The position numbers and the translations under genes were made by a program. The notes under the pieces were generated by a model, which worked only from the letters and a program-made list of their open reading frames with translations, did no database searches and was not told the origin of the DNA. A DNA stretch of 64,000 bases, taken from NCBI GenBank assembly GCA_023634235.1, contig JAMKCF010000013.1, positions 10,842,296 to 10,906,295 of the forward strand, given 5' to 3'. Source of the stretch: Pisaster brevispinus (Eukaryota; Echinodermata; Asteroidea; Forcipulatida; Asteriidae). Position 1 is the first letter of the stretch. Every line of letters starts with the position of its first letter. Below are positions 23,078 to 32,749 of the stretch, in pieces.

Positions 23078-23575
23078 TTGTATAAGTGTTTGTTGGGGTG
23101 TTTGTTTGCTTGTTTGTTTGTTTGTCTGTCTGTCTGTCCGTCGGGCTATCTGTCTTTACCTCTGACTGTCTGTCTGTTTGTCTATTCACTTGTTTGTTTG
23201 TTTGTTGGGGTGTTTGTTTGTTTGTTGGGGTGTTGGGGTGTTTGTTTGTTTGCTTGTTGGGGTGTTGGGGGTGACGGGGTGTTTGTTGGGGTGTTTGTTT
23301 GTTTGTTTGTTTGTTTGTTGGGGGGTTGTTTGTTTGTTTGTTGGGGTGTTGGGGTGTTTGTTTGTTTGTTTGTTTGTTTGTTTGTTTGCTTGCTTGCTTG
23401 CTTGCTTGCTCGCTTGCTCGCTTGCTTTCTTGCTTGATTGCTTGCTTGCTTGCCTGCTTGCTTGCTTGCCTGCTTGCTTGCTTGCTTGCTTGCTAGCTTG
23501 CTTGCTTGCCTGCTTGCTTGCTTGCTTGATTGCTTGCCTGCTTTGCTTACTTGCTTGCTTGCATAAATGAATGCT
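23078..23575 (+). repeat. TTTG/CTTG microsatellite with GGGGTG interruptions
   Basis: About 500 bp of tetranucleotide repeat. The left half is (TTTG)n broken by 'ttggggtgt' blocks, and the right half shifts to (CTTG)n. It is open in three plus-strand frames because it lacks stops, which produces spurious Cys/Leu/Val-rich ORFs. I reject those as genes. Confidence 0.9.
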
Positions 23576-24754
23576 TCAATACATCAAAGCCCCACCTCCC
23601 TCACGAAAGTTTTAACGTCAGAACTTACCCCTTCACTCAGCCCACAAAACGGTCTTGTGAGCGCTGTCAGGCACCTTCGTATGTGATGAAGCGTATGTCA
23701 GAACTGTGTATTGTTATTAATATAATAACTCCGCACCGAGGACAACGTTGAAATATGCTTATCAAAAGCATACTAAAAAACCAGGGAACTTTAAGACTTA
23801 ACTTTACTGTCACAACTTTAAGCTTACAAGACCGTGCAGTTTTCAAAGAATCAATCGCACATGCCCAGTAAACGTTGTTTGTACACATTCATTGTTCTTT
23901 GAATAGCTGTTGTTTTTTTATTAACTTGGAAATTGTTAAACCATAATTAAAGCAACATTAATCACCTGAAATCTTTGGTTCTCAAAACTCAAACTCAATG
24001 TTCGTGTTTTTCAAGTTTTTCTACAAGGAAACTCGGGGAATTTTTTTTTGCGGGAAACTGTTTTATTATTTCGTTTAAACATTTAGACACCCGGATAATT
24101 CTTTAAGAGGAAGTTGTATGTTTCTGTGCTCATTTTGAATTGATTGGAAGGATGGACGATTGATCAGCTCTCATTTTCTGAAGTTTGAACAAATACAGTT
24201 GTATGCGAAGTGTTTTAAATTAATTTTGGTGTAACTTTGCATCGAGGACCATTAAAAAACAGCATTCTTTATTGTATTATTTTTTTTTTTCTCCACGGCG
24301 GTTTAATAAAAGTGTTTCTTGAGTCCTGATAGGCATTGCCATTTCTGGAAACGAACACAAGTCCTCTAAAACTAGTTTTGTCTCTTCCTGGAGGAACACC
24401 GTCCGCCCAATGTTATGAAAGGCCAGTAAAGCTTCCGATGTTGATACTGGGGATCGCATACCAGTATCAGTACAACTGATTTCTCACGGAAACCGGAAAA
24501 GTCAAAGTCAATGGATTTCACAGAGTGCAGGGGTCGATACATAATAAAAATATAATATTCGTTCAGATTAAGATTGTTAATAAGCCTTTCAAACAATGGC
24601 AAGAAGAGTGAACTAAATTCCCCTGGAGACATTACTATGCGTTCCATGGTTCCATGGTTCCTATCTTTAGTACAGAATTGAAAATGATCAAAGTGATTGA
24701 GAAGAAAAAAATTCTCACAGTTTACACTTTCTGTAATTTGTAACTTACTTTGAA

Positions 24755-24960
24755 ACTCAGGGGTCAGAATTTACTCAGATTCTGGTGTCCCCGGAGTACT
24801 GACCTAATTTAGCATTACCCGGAATCTGTGTCAAAATCACCCAGAAACTGGTCAAACAAACTGATGCAGAGTCCCAGTTAAAAATCAAACATTTTAACTA
24901 GTTCCGTGGTCAACCTGATCCAGAAGCGGGTCAGCCTCCTGGATTATCGAATCTTTAGGA
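24755..24960. repeat. Dispersed GGTCA-rich repeat, copy 1
   Basis: 'caggggtcagaatttactcag', 'acccagaaactggtcaaac' and 'gatccagaagcgggtcagcc' recur, diverged, at 40110-40300, 43140-43375, 45045-45135 and 51195-51470. The unit mixes GGTCA and TGACC half-sites in both orientations. No coding potential. Confidence 0.55.
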
Positions 24961-25494
24961 ATTGTGAGCCGGGAATTCATGGAGTATAAAGAACATCTCC
25001 GTTTATAGCGCCGCAACGTAATTCTGCATGCAAATAACCGTCCTTCTATTATTTGTTTTTGATTTACTTGAAAAACTTGAAATGAAAAGTCGAAATAACC
25101 ACTTCGTTAAATTTCCAGAGATTGGCTGTGTGACAACTGGCAATATCAGACATTAAATTGCTTTTCCGATAATTCAAAATACATCAGTTAACACAGAAAG
25201 CGAAACTAGGACCAACCTCAAAAGATTGTTGGCAATAATTAACAAACTCAAGCAAGTTTTATGAGAGACAGTTTCCCATATAATTTATATTAAAGTTTAT
25301 ATTGCTCCGGAAACAATCCTTTTCAAAGTCATTAATATTTATATATTCATTTATGCAAAGCTTGATTACATCATCAACCGGTTAAAAAATAATATTAGGT
25401 TTGCGGTTTAAATTGCGTGACGAGGTTGCATGACGAGGTATCAATCTATAACATTCGGTTTGCGGTAACACCACACTTAAGTGCTTTGACTTCG

Positions 25495-25735
25495 GACTTT
25501 GGGAGACTATACTTCGTTCTGAAAAGCACTGTCCTGCTTATTAATTAAAACTTGGGCGGAATTAGGAAATCGGCCGGGACTCTATACTACCAGGGGACTT
25601 GGTTTAACTTCTCGTTGCTAACTTCACTACCGCGGAGTGAGTTTTTAATTAAGAAACCAATTAAGAACTAAGTAGTCTCCCGATTTCCAAAAACTACTCC
25701 GCGGTAGTAGAATAAACAGCGAGACGACTTCTCAA
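25495..25735. repeat. Inverted repeat with CTACCGCGGAGT core
   Basis: 'ctcgttgctaacttcactaccgcggagtgagttttt' (about 25611-25646) is mirrored by 'aaaaactactccgcggtagtagaataaacagcgag' (about 25689-25723). Outer 'gggagactata' and 'aaatcggg' segments extend the symmetry. A MITE-like hairpin. Confidence 0.6.
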
Positions 25736-26101
25736 AGAACAAAGGTAGATACACATGTTGTTATACCACAAACTGAATATACACGATACTTCACCATGCA
25801 ATATACCTCAAAACCCGAACCAATTGGTTAAGTATACTTGTCTTAACAATTTAAATGCAGTATGTTTTTTAAATTTGCATTGAGCTAATGCATTGCGATG
25901 TTGAACAACAAACACACGCAACAGTTTCTTGAGTGTTATGAGACGATCGAAATGTTAATTTATCTGCATAATTATAGGTTTCCACCTATACATTTCCTAA
26001 TTGTCATGGTCATTTGCGTTATAATGATTTTAAATAACCCATAGGCCATAGGCCTAAGCTTTTTTGCACAGCATAAAAAATCCCCCCCAATATATATATA
26101 A

Positions 26102-26366
26102 ATAGTTTGGGTTTGAACAAAGAAAAATTGACTGGAGCGGGACTTGAACCAACGACATCCGGATTAACCTACCGGCGCTCTACCAACTGAGCTATCCAGC
26201 CCTATGTTGGCGGTCTCCCTATTAGTCAATATCTTTGTTCGGGGTGCCCGTCAGAAGCCATACAACCGTTAACTGCCGTGTAGTCAGGGATCACACCCAC
26301 ATTTATGATTCAACCTTCAAGTCCCGCTCTAGTCAATTTTTCTTTGTTCAAACCCAAACTATTTAA
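26102..26366 (-). repeat. tRNA-derived SINE-like unit flanked by ~50-bp inverted repeats
   Basis: On the minus strand 26132-26203 reads as a tRNA-like sequence. It has a GGCTGGA acceptor strand pairing with TCCAGTC, the D-arm TAGCTCAGTTGGTAGAGC, and an anticodon-type stem-loop holding GTTAA (Asn-like). The B-box-like GGTTCAAGTCC follows. The T-stem is mismatched and there is no CCA, so it is not a functional tRNA gene. The SINE body (26204-26315) includes 'gtcaatatctttgttcg' and 'cagggatcacaccca', shared with 41363-41415. The whole is bracketed by inverted copies of 'aatagtttgggtttgaacaaagaaaaattgactggagcggg' (26102 and ending 26366). Confidence 0.75.
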
Positions 26367-26434
26367 ATAAAATTTCCCAGTCAGTTTCCCTTGTGGTTTA
26401 TTACTTGATATTATATATATATATAACAATTTAA

Positions 26435-27898
26435 ATAAATAACAAGGACACCACAGACTTCATCCATAAGCTAGAGGATGTCAAACATCAAATACCTGAC
26501 TCTGCTTTTTTGGTTACTTTAGATGTTTCATCACTGTATACTAACATACCCCATAATGAAGGCATAAGTGCATGTGTCTCTGCCCTCAGGGGTAACAAAC
26601 AATCCCGCCCCTCAGTGATACATGTTAAGGAACTCATCAGCCATATTCTCACTAAGAACAACTTTTCATTCACTGACAGGCATTTTCTACAGATACAGGG
26701 TACCGCCATGGGTACAAAAATGGCGCCCTCATATGCCAACATTTTCATGTCTGACTTAGAGGAAAAACTTCTGTCCTCTGCCCCCAGCCGCCCACTAGTT
26801 TGGTGGAGATTTATTGATGATATTTTCTCTATCTGGTGTGGTAGTCAAGACAGCTTGGTTGAGTTTATCGACCATATAAACTCATTCCACCCAACCATAA
26901 AGTTCACTACTGAATACTCTCTAACAAGTGTTAACTTTCTAGATGTAACTATCAGTAAATCCCCTAGCGGCATTGCTACGGATGTATACAGCAAACCCAC
27001 TGACACCCACCAGTACCTTCTCTCCAACAGTTGCCACCCCAGTCACTGTAAGAAGGCAATAGCTTACAGTCAGGCCTTGCGCATAAGACGTATCTGCTCC
27101 ACAGATACCCTATACAAAAGGCGCTCATCGGACCTCAGGAAACACCTTGTTTCTAGAGGTCACAGCGAACGCAGGGTTCAACTTGCCATCAACAAGGCCC
27201 TCAGTATACCACGCCATACTCTTTTGGCCAACAAGGGGTCCAGAAAAGTCCCGACCAATAGAGTTGCCCTGGTCACCACCTACCACCCTAAACTACCCAA
27301 ACTCTCCTCAATCCTCAATGGTAGAATGGATATTCTCCATTCATCTAAGAGGATGCGCTCAGCAATCCCTGATAACCCCATGGTTGCTTTCCGCCGACCT
27401 AAAAACCTGGGAGACATTCTAGTCAGGGCCAAACTCCCCCCAGGTACAAGCCAAACACCACCACTAACAGAGATACAGGGTTGTCACAAGTGTACCCGCT
27501 CTAAATGTAGAACCTGTCTCTACATCAAACCTGCACTTAAAGTGAAGAGTCATAGCACTGGCTCTTCTTACAATATCAAGACCGACTCCCTATGTAGCAC
27601 ACCCAATGTGGTCTATGTTATATCTTGTAAAAGATGTGGACTACAGTATGTGGGAGAGACTAAGACCAAACTCAGTCTTCGCTTTGCAAACCATGTCTCT
27701 TCCATAAAGACCAAGAAACTGTACCCCGTCTCCATCCACTTCAACAGCCGTAATCACAGCGTCAAAGATGTTGAACTCATCGTGATTGAGGCTTGCAATG
27801 GTGACGACACACACCGCAAACTCAGAGAATCACACTGGATTCACCAACTCAAGACAGTCCAACCCTTTGGACTCAACGTAAACACTGGTGTTAAATAA
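26435..27898 (+). CDS. Penelope-like RT (C-terminal part) and GIY-YIG endonuclease
   Basis: The frame is open from 26435 (after a TAA at 26432) to the stop at 27896-27898. There is no native start because the 5' part is missing. The RT boxes are VTLDVSSLYTNIPHNEG (motif A), LQIQGTAMGTKMAPSYAN (motif B) and WWRFIDDIFSIW (motif C, FIDD). SVNFLDVTIS and DVYSKPTDTHQYL follow, which are hallmarks of Penelope RTs. A Cys-rich linker, CHKCTRSKCRTCLYIKP, follows. The GIY-YIG domain spans roughly the last 100 residues (VVYVISCKRCGLQYVGETKT, LRFANHVSSI, RESHWIHQLKTVQPFGLN). The nuclease nicks target DNA, and the RT copies the RNA at the nick. Confidence 0.93.
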   Translation: MNNKDTTDFIHKLEDVKHQIPDSAFLVTLDVSSLYTNIPHNEGISACVSALRGNKQSRPSVIHVKELISHILTKNNFSFTDRHFLQIQGTAMGTKMAPSYANIFMSDLEEKLLSSAPSRPLVWWRFIDDIFSIWCGSQDSLVEFIDHINSFHPTIKFTTEYSLTSVNFLDVTISKSPSGIATDVYSKPTDTHQYLLSNSCHPSHCKKAIAYSQALRIRRICSTDTLYKRRSSDLRKHLVSRGHSERRVQLAINKALSIPRHTLLANKGSRKVPTNRVALVTTYHPKLPKLSSILNGRMDILHSSKRMRSAIPDNPMVAFRRPKNLGDILVRAKLPPGTSQTPPLTEIQGCHKCTRSKCRTCLYIKPALKVKSHSTGSSYNIKTDSLCSTPNVVYVISCKRCGLQYVGETKTKLSLRFANHVSSIKTKKLYPVSIHFNSRNHSVKDVELIVIEACNGDDTHRKLRESHWIHQLKTVQPFGLNVNTGVK

Positions 27899-28508
27899 AT
27901 TCCCATCACACTCCTCCCACCTTTGCTTGTTTTTTCTTTGATATAAAATAAATACAATAACTGTAAACAACAAGTTCTCTCCACTAGTCTATTTTCACGC
28001 TTTTTCTCTCGCTTACTTCATTGATACAAAATAGATACAGTTATTGTCATTTACATGTTCCCTACATTTCTTTTTTCTCTCTCTATAAAAGGTTTGAAAA
28101 AATCAACCTGTCAATAACCCATTCCCTCTGCAGAGGAATTAATAACCTGCTCTCTCTGCAGGTTCCTCTTGCTTAGTTTTAACTTCTTACACTGATTCTT
28201 TTATTCTATAATTACTTTGATCTTGCCTCCTATTGTTAGTTGCATTTTCTTATGTGGCTTGCCCTCTAATCCCACCCTTTCATACTTCCCGCATTGTAAT
28301 ACCTACAATGCAGTACCACCTTTATGGTCCAGTGATCCAGCCTTTCACACCGACCATCCTTTGTTCTCACCTCTTCACTCTTATTGGTTCTTAGCCAGTA
28401 AATTTACAACTCTGATTGGCCATATTTTCCCTCTTTTTTCTGGATACTCTCCCTTAATCCTTTGCTCCTCTTTTTGCTATAAATGGATATGTTTGTGTTT
28501 GTTTGTGT

Positions 28509-28552
28509 ATGCCTCTGACGAAGGTCCGGATTGGATCGAAAGCTAAGGCCAT
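28509..28552 (+). ncRNA. Hammerhead-ribozyme-like motif, Penelope copy 1
   Basis: ATGCCT (28509-28514), CTGACGA (28515-28521), a GGTCC/GGATC hairpin (28523-28537), GAAA (28538-28541), GCTA, then AGGCCAT (28546-28552). The flanks AUGCCU and AGGCCAU can pair as helix I with one bulged C. CUGANGA and GAAA are the invariant hammerhead boxes. AGCU forms a minimal, self-complementary helix III. One unpaired A sits between CUGACGA and helix II. Penelope-like elements are known to carry hammerheads with very short helix III in their terminal repeats. Activity is not shown by sequence alone. Confidence 0.75.
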
Positions 28553-28581
28553 CTCCCCTACTAATTTTATATAATATATAT

Positions 28582-28714
28582 AAATAGTTCGGGTTTGAAC
28601 AAAGAAACATTGACTGGAGCGGGACTTGAACCAACGACCTCCGGAAACGTACCGGAGGTCGTTTGTTCAAGTCCCGCTCCAGTCAATGTTTCTTTGTTCA
28701 AACCCGAACTATTT
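28582..28714. repeat. Near-perfect tRNA-like palindrome, 63-bp arms, 7-nt spacer
   Basis: Left arm 28582-28644 and right arm 28652-28714 are reverse complements with one mismatch. The spacer is AAACGTA. Each arm contains the 3' half of the tRNA-like SINE head (GGAGCGGGACTTGAACC). The outer sequence matches the inverted repeat around 26102-26366. The following bases AAATAAAATTTCCCAGTCAG ... (TA)n are shared with 26366-26425, and Penelope copy 2 begins right after. Confidence 0.9.
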
Positions 28715-28767
28715 AAATAAAATTTCCCAGTCAGTTTCCCTTGTGGTTCATGACTAGATATATATAT

Positions 28768-29693
28768 ATATATACGGATGTATACAGCAAACCCACTGAC
28801 ACCCACCAGTACCTTCTCTCCAACAGTTGCCACCCTAGTCACTGTAAGAAGGCAATTGCTTACAGTCAGGCCTTGCGCATAAGACGTATCTGCTCCACAG
28901 ATACCCTATACAAAAGGCGTTCATCGGACCTCAGGAAACACCTTGTTTCTAGAGGTCACAGCGAACGCAGGGTTCAACTTGCCATCAACAAGGCCCTCAG
29001 TATACCACGCCATACTCTTTTGGCCAACAAGGGGTCCAGAAAAGTCCCGACCAATAGAGTTGCCCTGGTCACCACCTACCACCCTAAACTACCCAAACTC
29101 TCCTCAATCCTCAATGGTAGAATGGATATTCTCCATTCATATAACAGGATGCGCTCAGCAATCCCTGATAACCCCATGGTTGCTTTCCGCCGCCCTAAGA
29201 ACCTGGGAGACATTCTAGTCAGGGCCAAACTCCCCCAGGTACAGGCCAAACACCACCACTAACAGAGATACAGGGTTGTCACATGTGTACCCGCTCTAAA
29301 TGTAGAACCTGTCTCTACATCAAACCTGCACTTAAAGTGAAGAGTCATAGCACTGGCTCTTCTTACAATATCAAGACCGACTCCCTATGTAGCACACCCA
29401 ATGTGGTCTATGTTATATCTTGTAAAAGATGTGGACTACAGTATGTGGGAGAGACTAAGACCAAACTCAGTCTTCGCTTTGCGAACCATGTCTCTTCCAT
29501 AAAGACCAAGAAACTGTACCCCGTCTCCATCCACTTCAACAGCCTTAATCACAGCGTCAAAGATGTTGAACTCATCGTGATTGAGGCTTGCAATGGTGAC
29601 GACACACACCGCAAACTCAGAGAATCACACTGGATTCACCAACTCAAGACAGTCCAACCCTTTGGACTCAACGTAAACACTGGTGTTAAATAA
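28768..29693 (+). pseudogene. RT C-terminus and GIY-YIG of Penelope copy 2
   Basis: It starts at DVYSKPTDTHQYL, lacks RT motifs A-C, and is disrupted by a one-base loss in a C run near 29233. The GIY-YIG domain itself (VVYVISCKRCGLQYVGET ... IHQLKTVQPFGLN) is complete and ends at TAA 29691-29693. It is presumably inactive for retrotransposition. Confidence 0.88.
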
Positions 29694-30370
29694 ATTCCCA
29701 TCACACTCCTCCCACCTTTGCTTGTTTTTTCTTTGATATAAAATAAATACAATAACTGTAAATAACAAGTTCTCTCCACTAGTCTATTTTTTACGCTTTT
29801 TCTCTCGCTTACTTCATTGATACAAAATAGATACAGTTATTGTCATTTACATGTTCCCTACACTTTTCTCTCTCTCAAAAAGTTTTTAAAAATCAACCTG
29901 TCAATAACCTAATCCCTCAGCAGAGGAATTAATAACCTGCTCTCTCTGCAGGTTCCTCTTGCTTAGTTTTAACTTCTTACACTGATTCTTTTATTCTATA
30001 AATACTTTGATCTTGCCTCCTATTGTTAGTTGCATTTTCTTATGTGGCTTGCCCTCTAATCCTACCCTTTCATGCTTCCCGCATTGTAATACCTTCAATG
30101 CAGTACCACCTTTATGGTCCAGTGATCCAGCCTTTCACACTGACCATCCTATGTCCTCGCCTCTCCACTCTGATTAATCCTTAGCCAGTAAATTTACTAT
30201 TCTGATTGGCTATATTTTCATGCTTTTTTCTGGATACTCTCCCTTAATCCTTTGCTCCTCTTTTTGCTATAAATGGATATGTTTGTGTTTGTTCTTGTTT
30301 ATGCCTCTGACGAAGGTCCGGTCTGGATCGAAAGCTAAGGCCATCTCCCCTACTAATTTTATATATATAT
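28769..30370 (+). mobile_element. Penelope-like element copy 2 (5'-truncated, frameshifted)
   Basis: It begins after (TA)n at 'cggatgtatacagcaaaccc', matching copy 1 from about 26978, so its 5' truncation point is different. The frame runs 28768-29262, then breaks. A C run at 29230-29237 has one C fewer than copy 1. The GIY-YIG part resumes at 29283-29693. The same 3' region and hammerhead-like motif follow, and the copy ends in (TA)n. Sequence is very close to copy 1. Confidence 0.9.
30301..30344 (+). ncRNA. Hammerhead-ribozyme-like motif, Penelope copy 2
   Basis: The same arrangement as at 28509: ATGCCT, CTGACGA (30307-30313), GGTCC-loop-GGATC, GAAA (30330-30333), GCTA, AGGCCAT. The helix II loop is GGTCT here and GGATT in copy 1. 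The stem is unchanged. Confidence 0.75.
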
Positions 30371-30421
30371 AATGGCTCTTCTTACAATATCACGACCGAC
30401 TCCCTATGTAGTACACCCAAT

Positions 30422-30712
30422 GTGGTCTATGTTATATCTTGTAAAAGATGTGGACTACAGTATGTGGGAGAGACTAATACAAAACTCAGTCTTCGCTTTG
30501 CCAACCATTTCTCTTCCATAAAGACCAAGAAACTGTACCCCGTCTCCATCCACTTCAACAGCCTTAATCACAGCGTCAAAGATGTTGAACTCATCGTGAT
30601 TGAGGCTTGCAATGGTGACGACACACACCGCAAACTCAGAGAATCACACTGGATTCACCAACTCAAGACAGTCCAACCCTTTGGACTCAACGTAAACACT
30701 GGTGTTAAATAA
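30422..30712 (+). pseudogene. GIY-YIG domain of Penelope copy 3
   Basis: The open frame covers VYVISCKRCGLQYVGETNT to QPFGLNVNTGVK. No RT and no native start. Compared with copy 1 it has a few substitutions (for example FSSI for VSSI). Confidence 0.85.
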
Positions 30713-31319
30713 ATTCCCATCACACTCCTCCCACCTTTGCTTGTTTTTTCTTTGATATAAAATAAATACAATAACTGTAAATAACAAGTTCTCTCCACTA
30801 GTCTATTTTTTACGCTTTTTCTCTCGCTTACTTCATTGATACAAAATAGATACAGTTATTGTCATTTACATGTTCCCTACACTTTTCTCTCTCTCAAAAA
30901 GTTTTTAAAAATCAACCTGTCAATAACCTAATCCCTCAGCAGAGGAATTAATAACCTGCTCTCTCTGCAGATTCCTCTTGCTTAGTTTTAACTTCTTACA
31001 CTGATTCTTTTATTCTATAAATACTTTGATCTTGCCTCCTATTGTTAGTTGCATTTTCTTATGTGGCTTGCCCTCTAATCCTACCCTCTCATGCTTCCCG
31101 CATTGTAATACCTTCAATGCAGTACCACCTTTATGGTCCAGTGATCCAGCCTTTCACACTGACCATCCTATGTCCTCGCCTCTCCACTCTGATTAGTCCT
31201 TAGCCAGTAAATTTACTTTTCTGATTGGCTATATTTTCCCGCTTTTTTCTGGATACTCTCCCTTAATCCTTTGCTCCTCTTTTTGCTATAAATGGATATG
31301 TTTGTGTTTGTTCTTGTTT

Positions 31320-31363
31320 ATGCCTCTGACGAAGGTCCGGTCTGGATCGAAAGCTAAGGCCAT
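31320..31363 (+). ncRNA. Hammerhead-ribozyme-like motif, Penelope copy 3
   Basis: CTGACGA at 31326-31332 and GAAA at 31349-31352, with the same helix I and II pairings as the other copies and loop GGTCT. Confidence 0.75.
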
Positions 31364-31440
31364 CTCCCCTACTAATTTTATATATATATAATGGCTCTTC
31401 TTACAATATCACGACCGACTCCCTATGTTGTACACCCAAT

Positions 31441-31731
31441 GTGGTCTATGTTATATCTTGTAAAAGATGTGGACTACAGTATGTGGGAGAGACTAAGACC
31501 AAACTTTTTCTTCGCTTTGCGAACCATTTCTCTTCCATAAAGACCAATAAACTGTACCCCGTCTCCATCCACTTCAACAGCCTTAATCACAGCGTCAAAG
31601 ATGTTGAACTCATCGTGATTGAGGCTTGCAATGGTGACGACACACACCGCAAACTCAGAGAATCACACTGGATTCACCAACTCAAGACAGTCCAACCCTT
31701 TGGACTCAACGTAAACACTGGTGTTAAATAA
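31441..31731 (+). pseudogene. GIY-YIG domain of Penelope copy 4
   Basis: VYVISCKRCGLQYVGETKT to QPFGLNVNTGVK in one frame, with minor substitutions (LFLRFANH, KTNKLYP). No RT. Confidence 0.85.
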
Positions 31732-32339
31732 ATTCCCATCACACTCCTCCCACCTTTGCTTGTTTTTTCTTCGATATAAAATAAATACAATAACTGTAAA
31801 TAACAAGTTCTCTCCACTAGTCTATTTTTTACGCTTTTTCTCTCGCTTACTTCATTGATACAAAATAGATACAGTTATTGTCATTTACATGTTCCCTACA
31901 CTTTTCTCTTTCTCAAAAAGTTTTTAAAAATCAACCTGTCTATAACCTATTCCCTCTGCAGAGGAATTAATAACCTGCTCTCTCTGCAGGTTCTTCTTGC
32001 TTGGTTTTAACCTCTTACACTGATTCTTTTATTCTATAAATACTTTGATCTTGCCTCCTATTGTTAGTTGCATTTTCTTATGTGGCTTGCCCTCTAATCC
32101 TACCCTTTCATGCTTCCCGCATTGTAATACCTTCAATGCAGTACCACCTTTATGTTCCAGTGATCCAGCCTTTCACACTGACCATCCTATGTCCTCACTT
32201 CTTCCCTCTTATTGGTTCTTAGCCAGTTAATTTACAACTCTGATTGGCTACATTTTCCCGCTTTTTTTCTGGATACTCTCCCTTAATCCTTTGCTCCTCT
32301 TTTTGCTATAAATGGATATGTTTGTGTTTGTTCTTGTTT

Positions 32340-32383
32340 ATGCCTCTGACGAAGGTCCGGATAGGATCGAAAGCTAAGGCCAT
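32340..32383 (+). ncRNA. Hammerhead-ribozyme-like motif, Penelope copy 4
   Basis: CTGACGA at 32346-32352 and GAAA at 32369-32372. The helix II loop is GGATA, a third loop variant over an unchanged stem. Confidence 0.75.
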
Positions 32384-32401
32384 CTCCCCTACTAATTTTT
32401 T

Positions 32402-32408
32402 ATATATA

Positions 32409-32439
<31 letters not shown>

Positions 32440-32443
32440 AAAT
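32402..32443. repeat. (AAAT)n microsatellite
   Basis: About nine AAAT units immediately after the terminal (TA)n of Penelope copy 4. Confidence 0.9.
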
Positions 32444-32749
32444 TTTAAAATGATACCGACTTGCCTGTATGTGTTTCACTGCTCTGAGCCGTATGCGTAA
32501 ATCTGACACCCAGCTTAGTAAACATGAGCCCTGCCAGGAAGTCGTAAAACAGCACGCAGAAGTTCTAAAAGTTTAATATTTTACACAATGCTTTTTCTTC
32601 AAAGACTAATTTGAATGAACATTGGTTTGTTAGGAACTGTGTGTATGATGTTTATTTTATGCTCTTGTTTATAATGTTTACGATAACCTGCAAGATTGCA
32701 TTTCTCCGGGTACTTCTAGGTACCCGTATGCCTGTATGCTGGCAACACT

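Larger units (their letters stand above)
23576..26085. other. Intergenic; no genes seen
   Basis: Short ORFs only. It contains one copy of the GGTCA-rich dispersed repeat (24755-24960) and an inverted repeat (25495-25735), listed separately. A (TA)n tract begins at its right edge. Confidence 0.5.
26425..28570 (+). mobile_element. Penelope-like element copy 1 (5'-truncated)
   Basis: It starts just after a (TA)n tract, in the middle of the RT domain, and ends in 'ctactaattttatataatatatata'. It carries an intact RT-to-GIY-YIG frame, a ~620-bp 3' region with a TATA-like 'gctataaatgg' (28478), and a hammerhead-like motif (28509-28552). Three more copies follow in the same orientation. The combination of Penelope-type RT and a GIY-YIG nuclease defines the group. 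Confidence 0.92.
30371..31387 (+). mobile_element. Penelope-like element copy 3 (~1017-bp unit)
   Basis: It starts directly after (TA)n at 'aatggctcttcttacaatatcacg', corresponding to copy 1 near 27557. It retains only the GIY-YIG domain (frame to 30712), the 3' region and the hammerhead-like motif. Copies 3 and 4 share the same start point and are nearly identical. They look like a tandem duplication of one unit rather than two independent insertions. Confidence 0.88.
31388..32400 (+). mobile_element. Penelope-like element copy 4
   Basis: It is the same unit as copy 3, starting 1017 bp later at 'aatggctcttcttacaatatcacg'. The GIY-YIG frame runs to 31731. The 3' region and hammerhead-like motif follow, then (TA)n grading into (AAAT)n at 32400-32443. 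Confidence 0.88.

Noticed and set aside
23078..23570. Long Cys/Leu-rich ORFs in three plus frames
   Set aside because: They arise from a tetranucleotide repeat without stop codons.
26131..26205. Functional tRNA-Asn gene on the minus strand
   Set aside because: Acceptor and D-arm pair well, but position 33 is not U, the T-stem has mismatches, and the same sequence recurs in SINE-like and palindromic contexts (28582-28714, 41255-41440). It is a SINE head.
28571..32400. CRISPR-like or satellite interpretation of the repeated 1-kb units
   Set aside because: The units contain GIY-YIG coding sequence and Penelope ends; spacing and content fit tandem retroelement copies in a eukaryotic genome.
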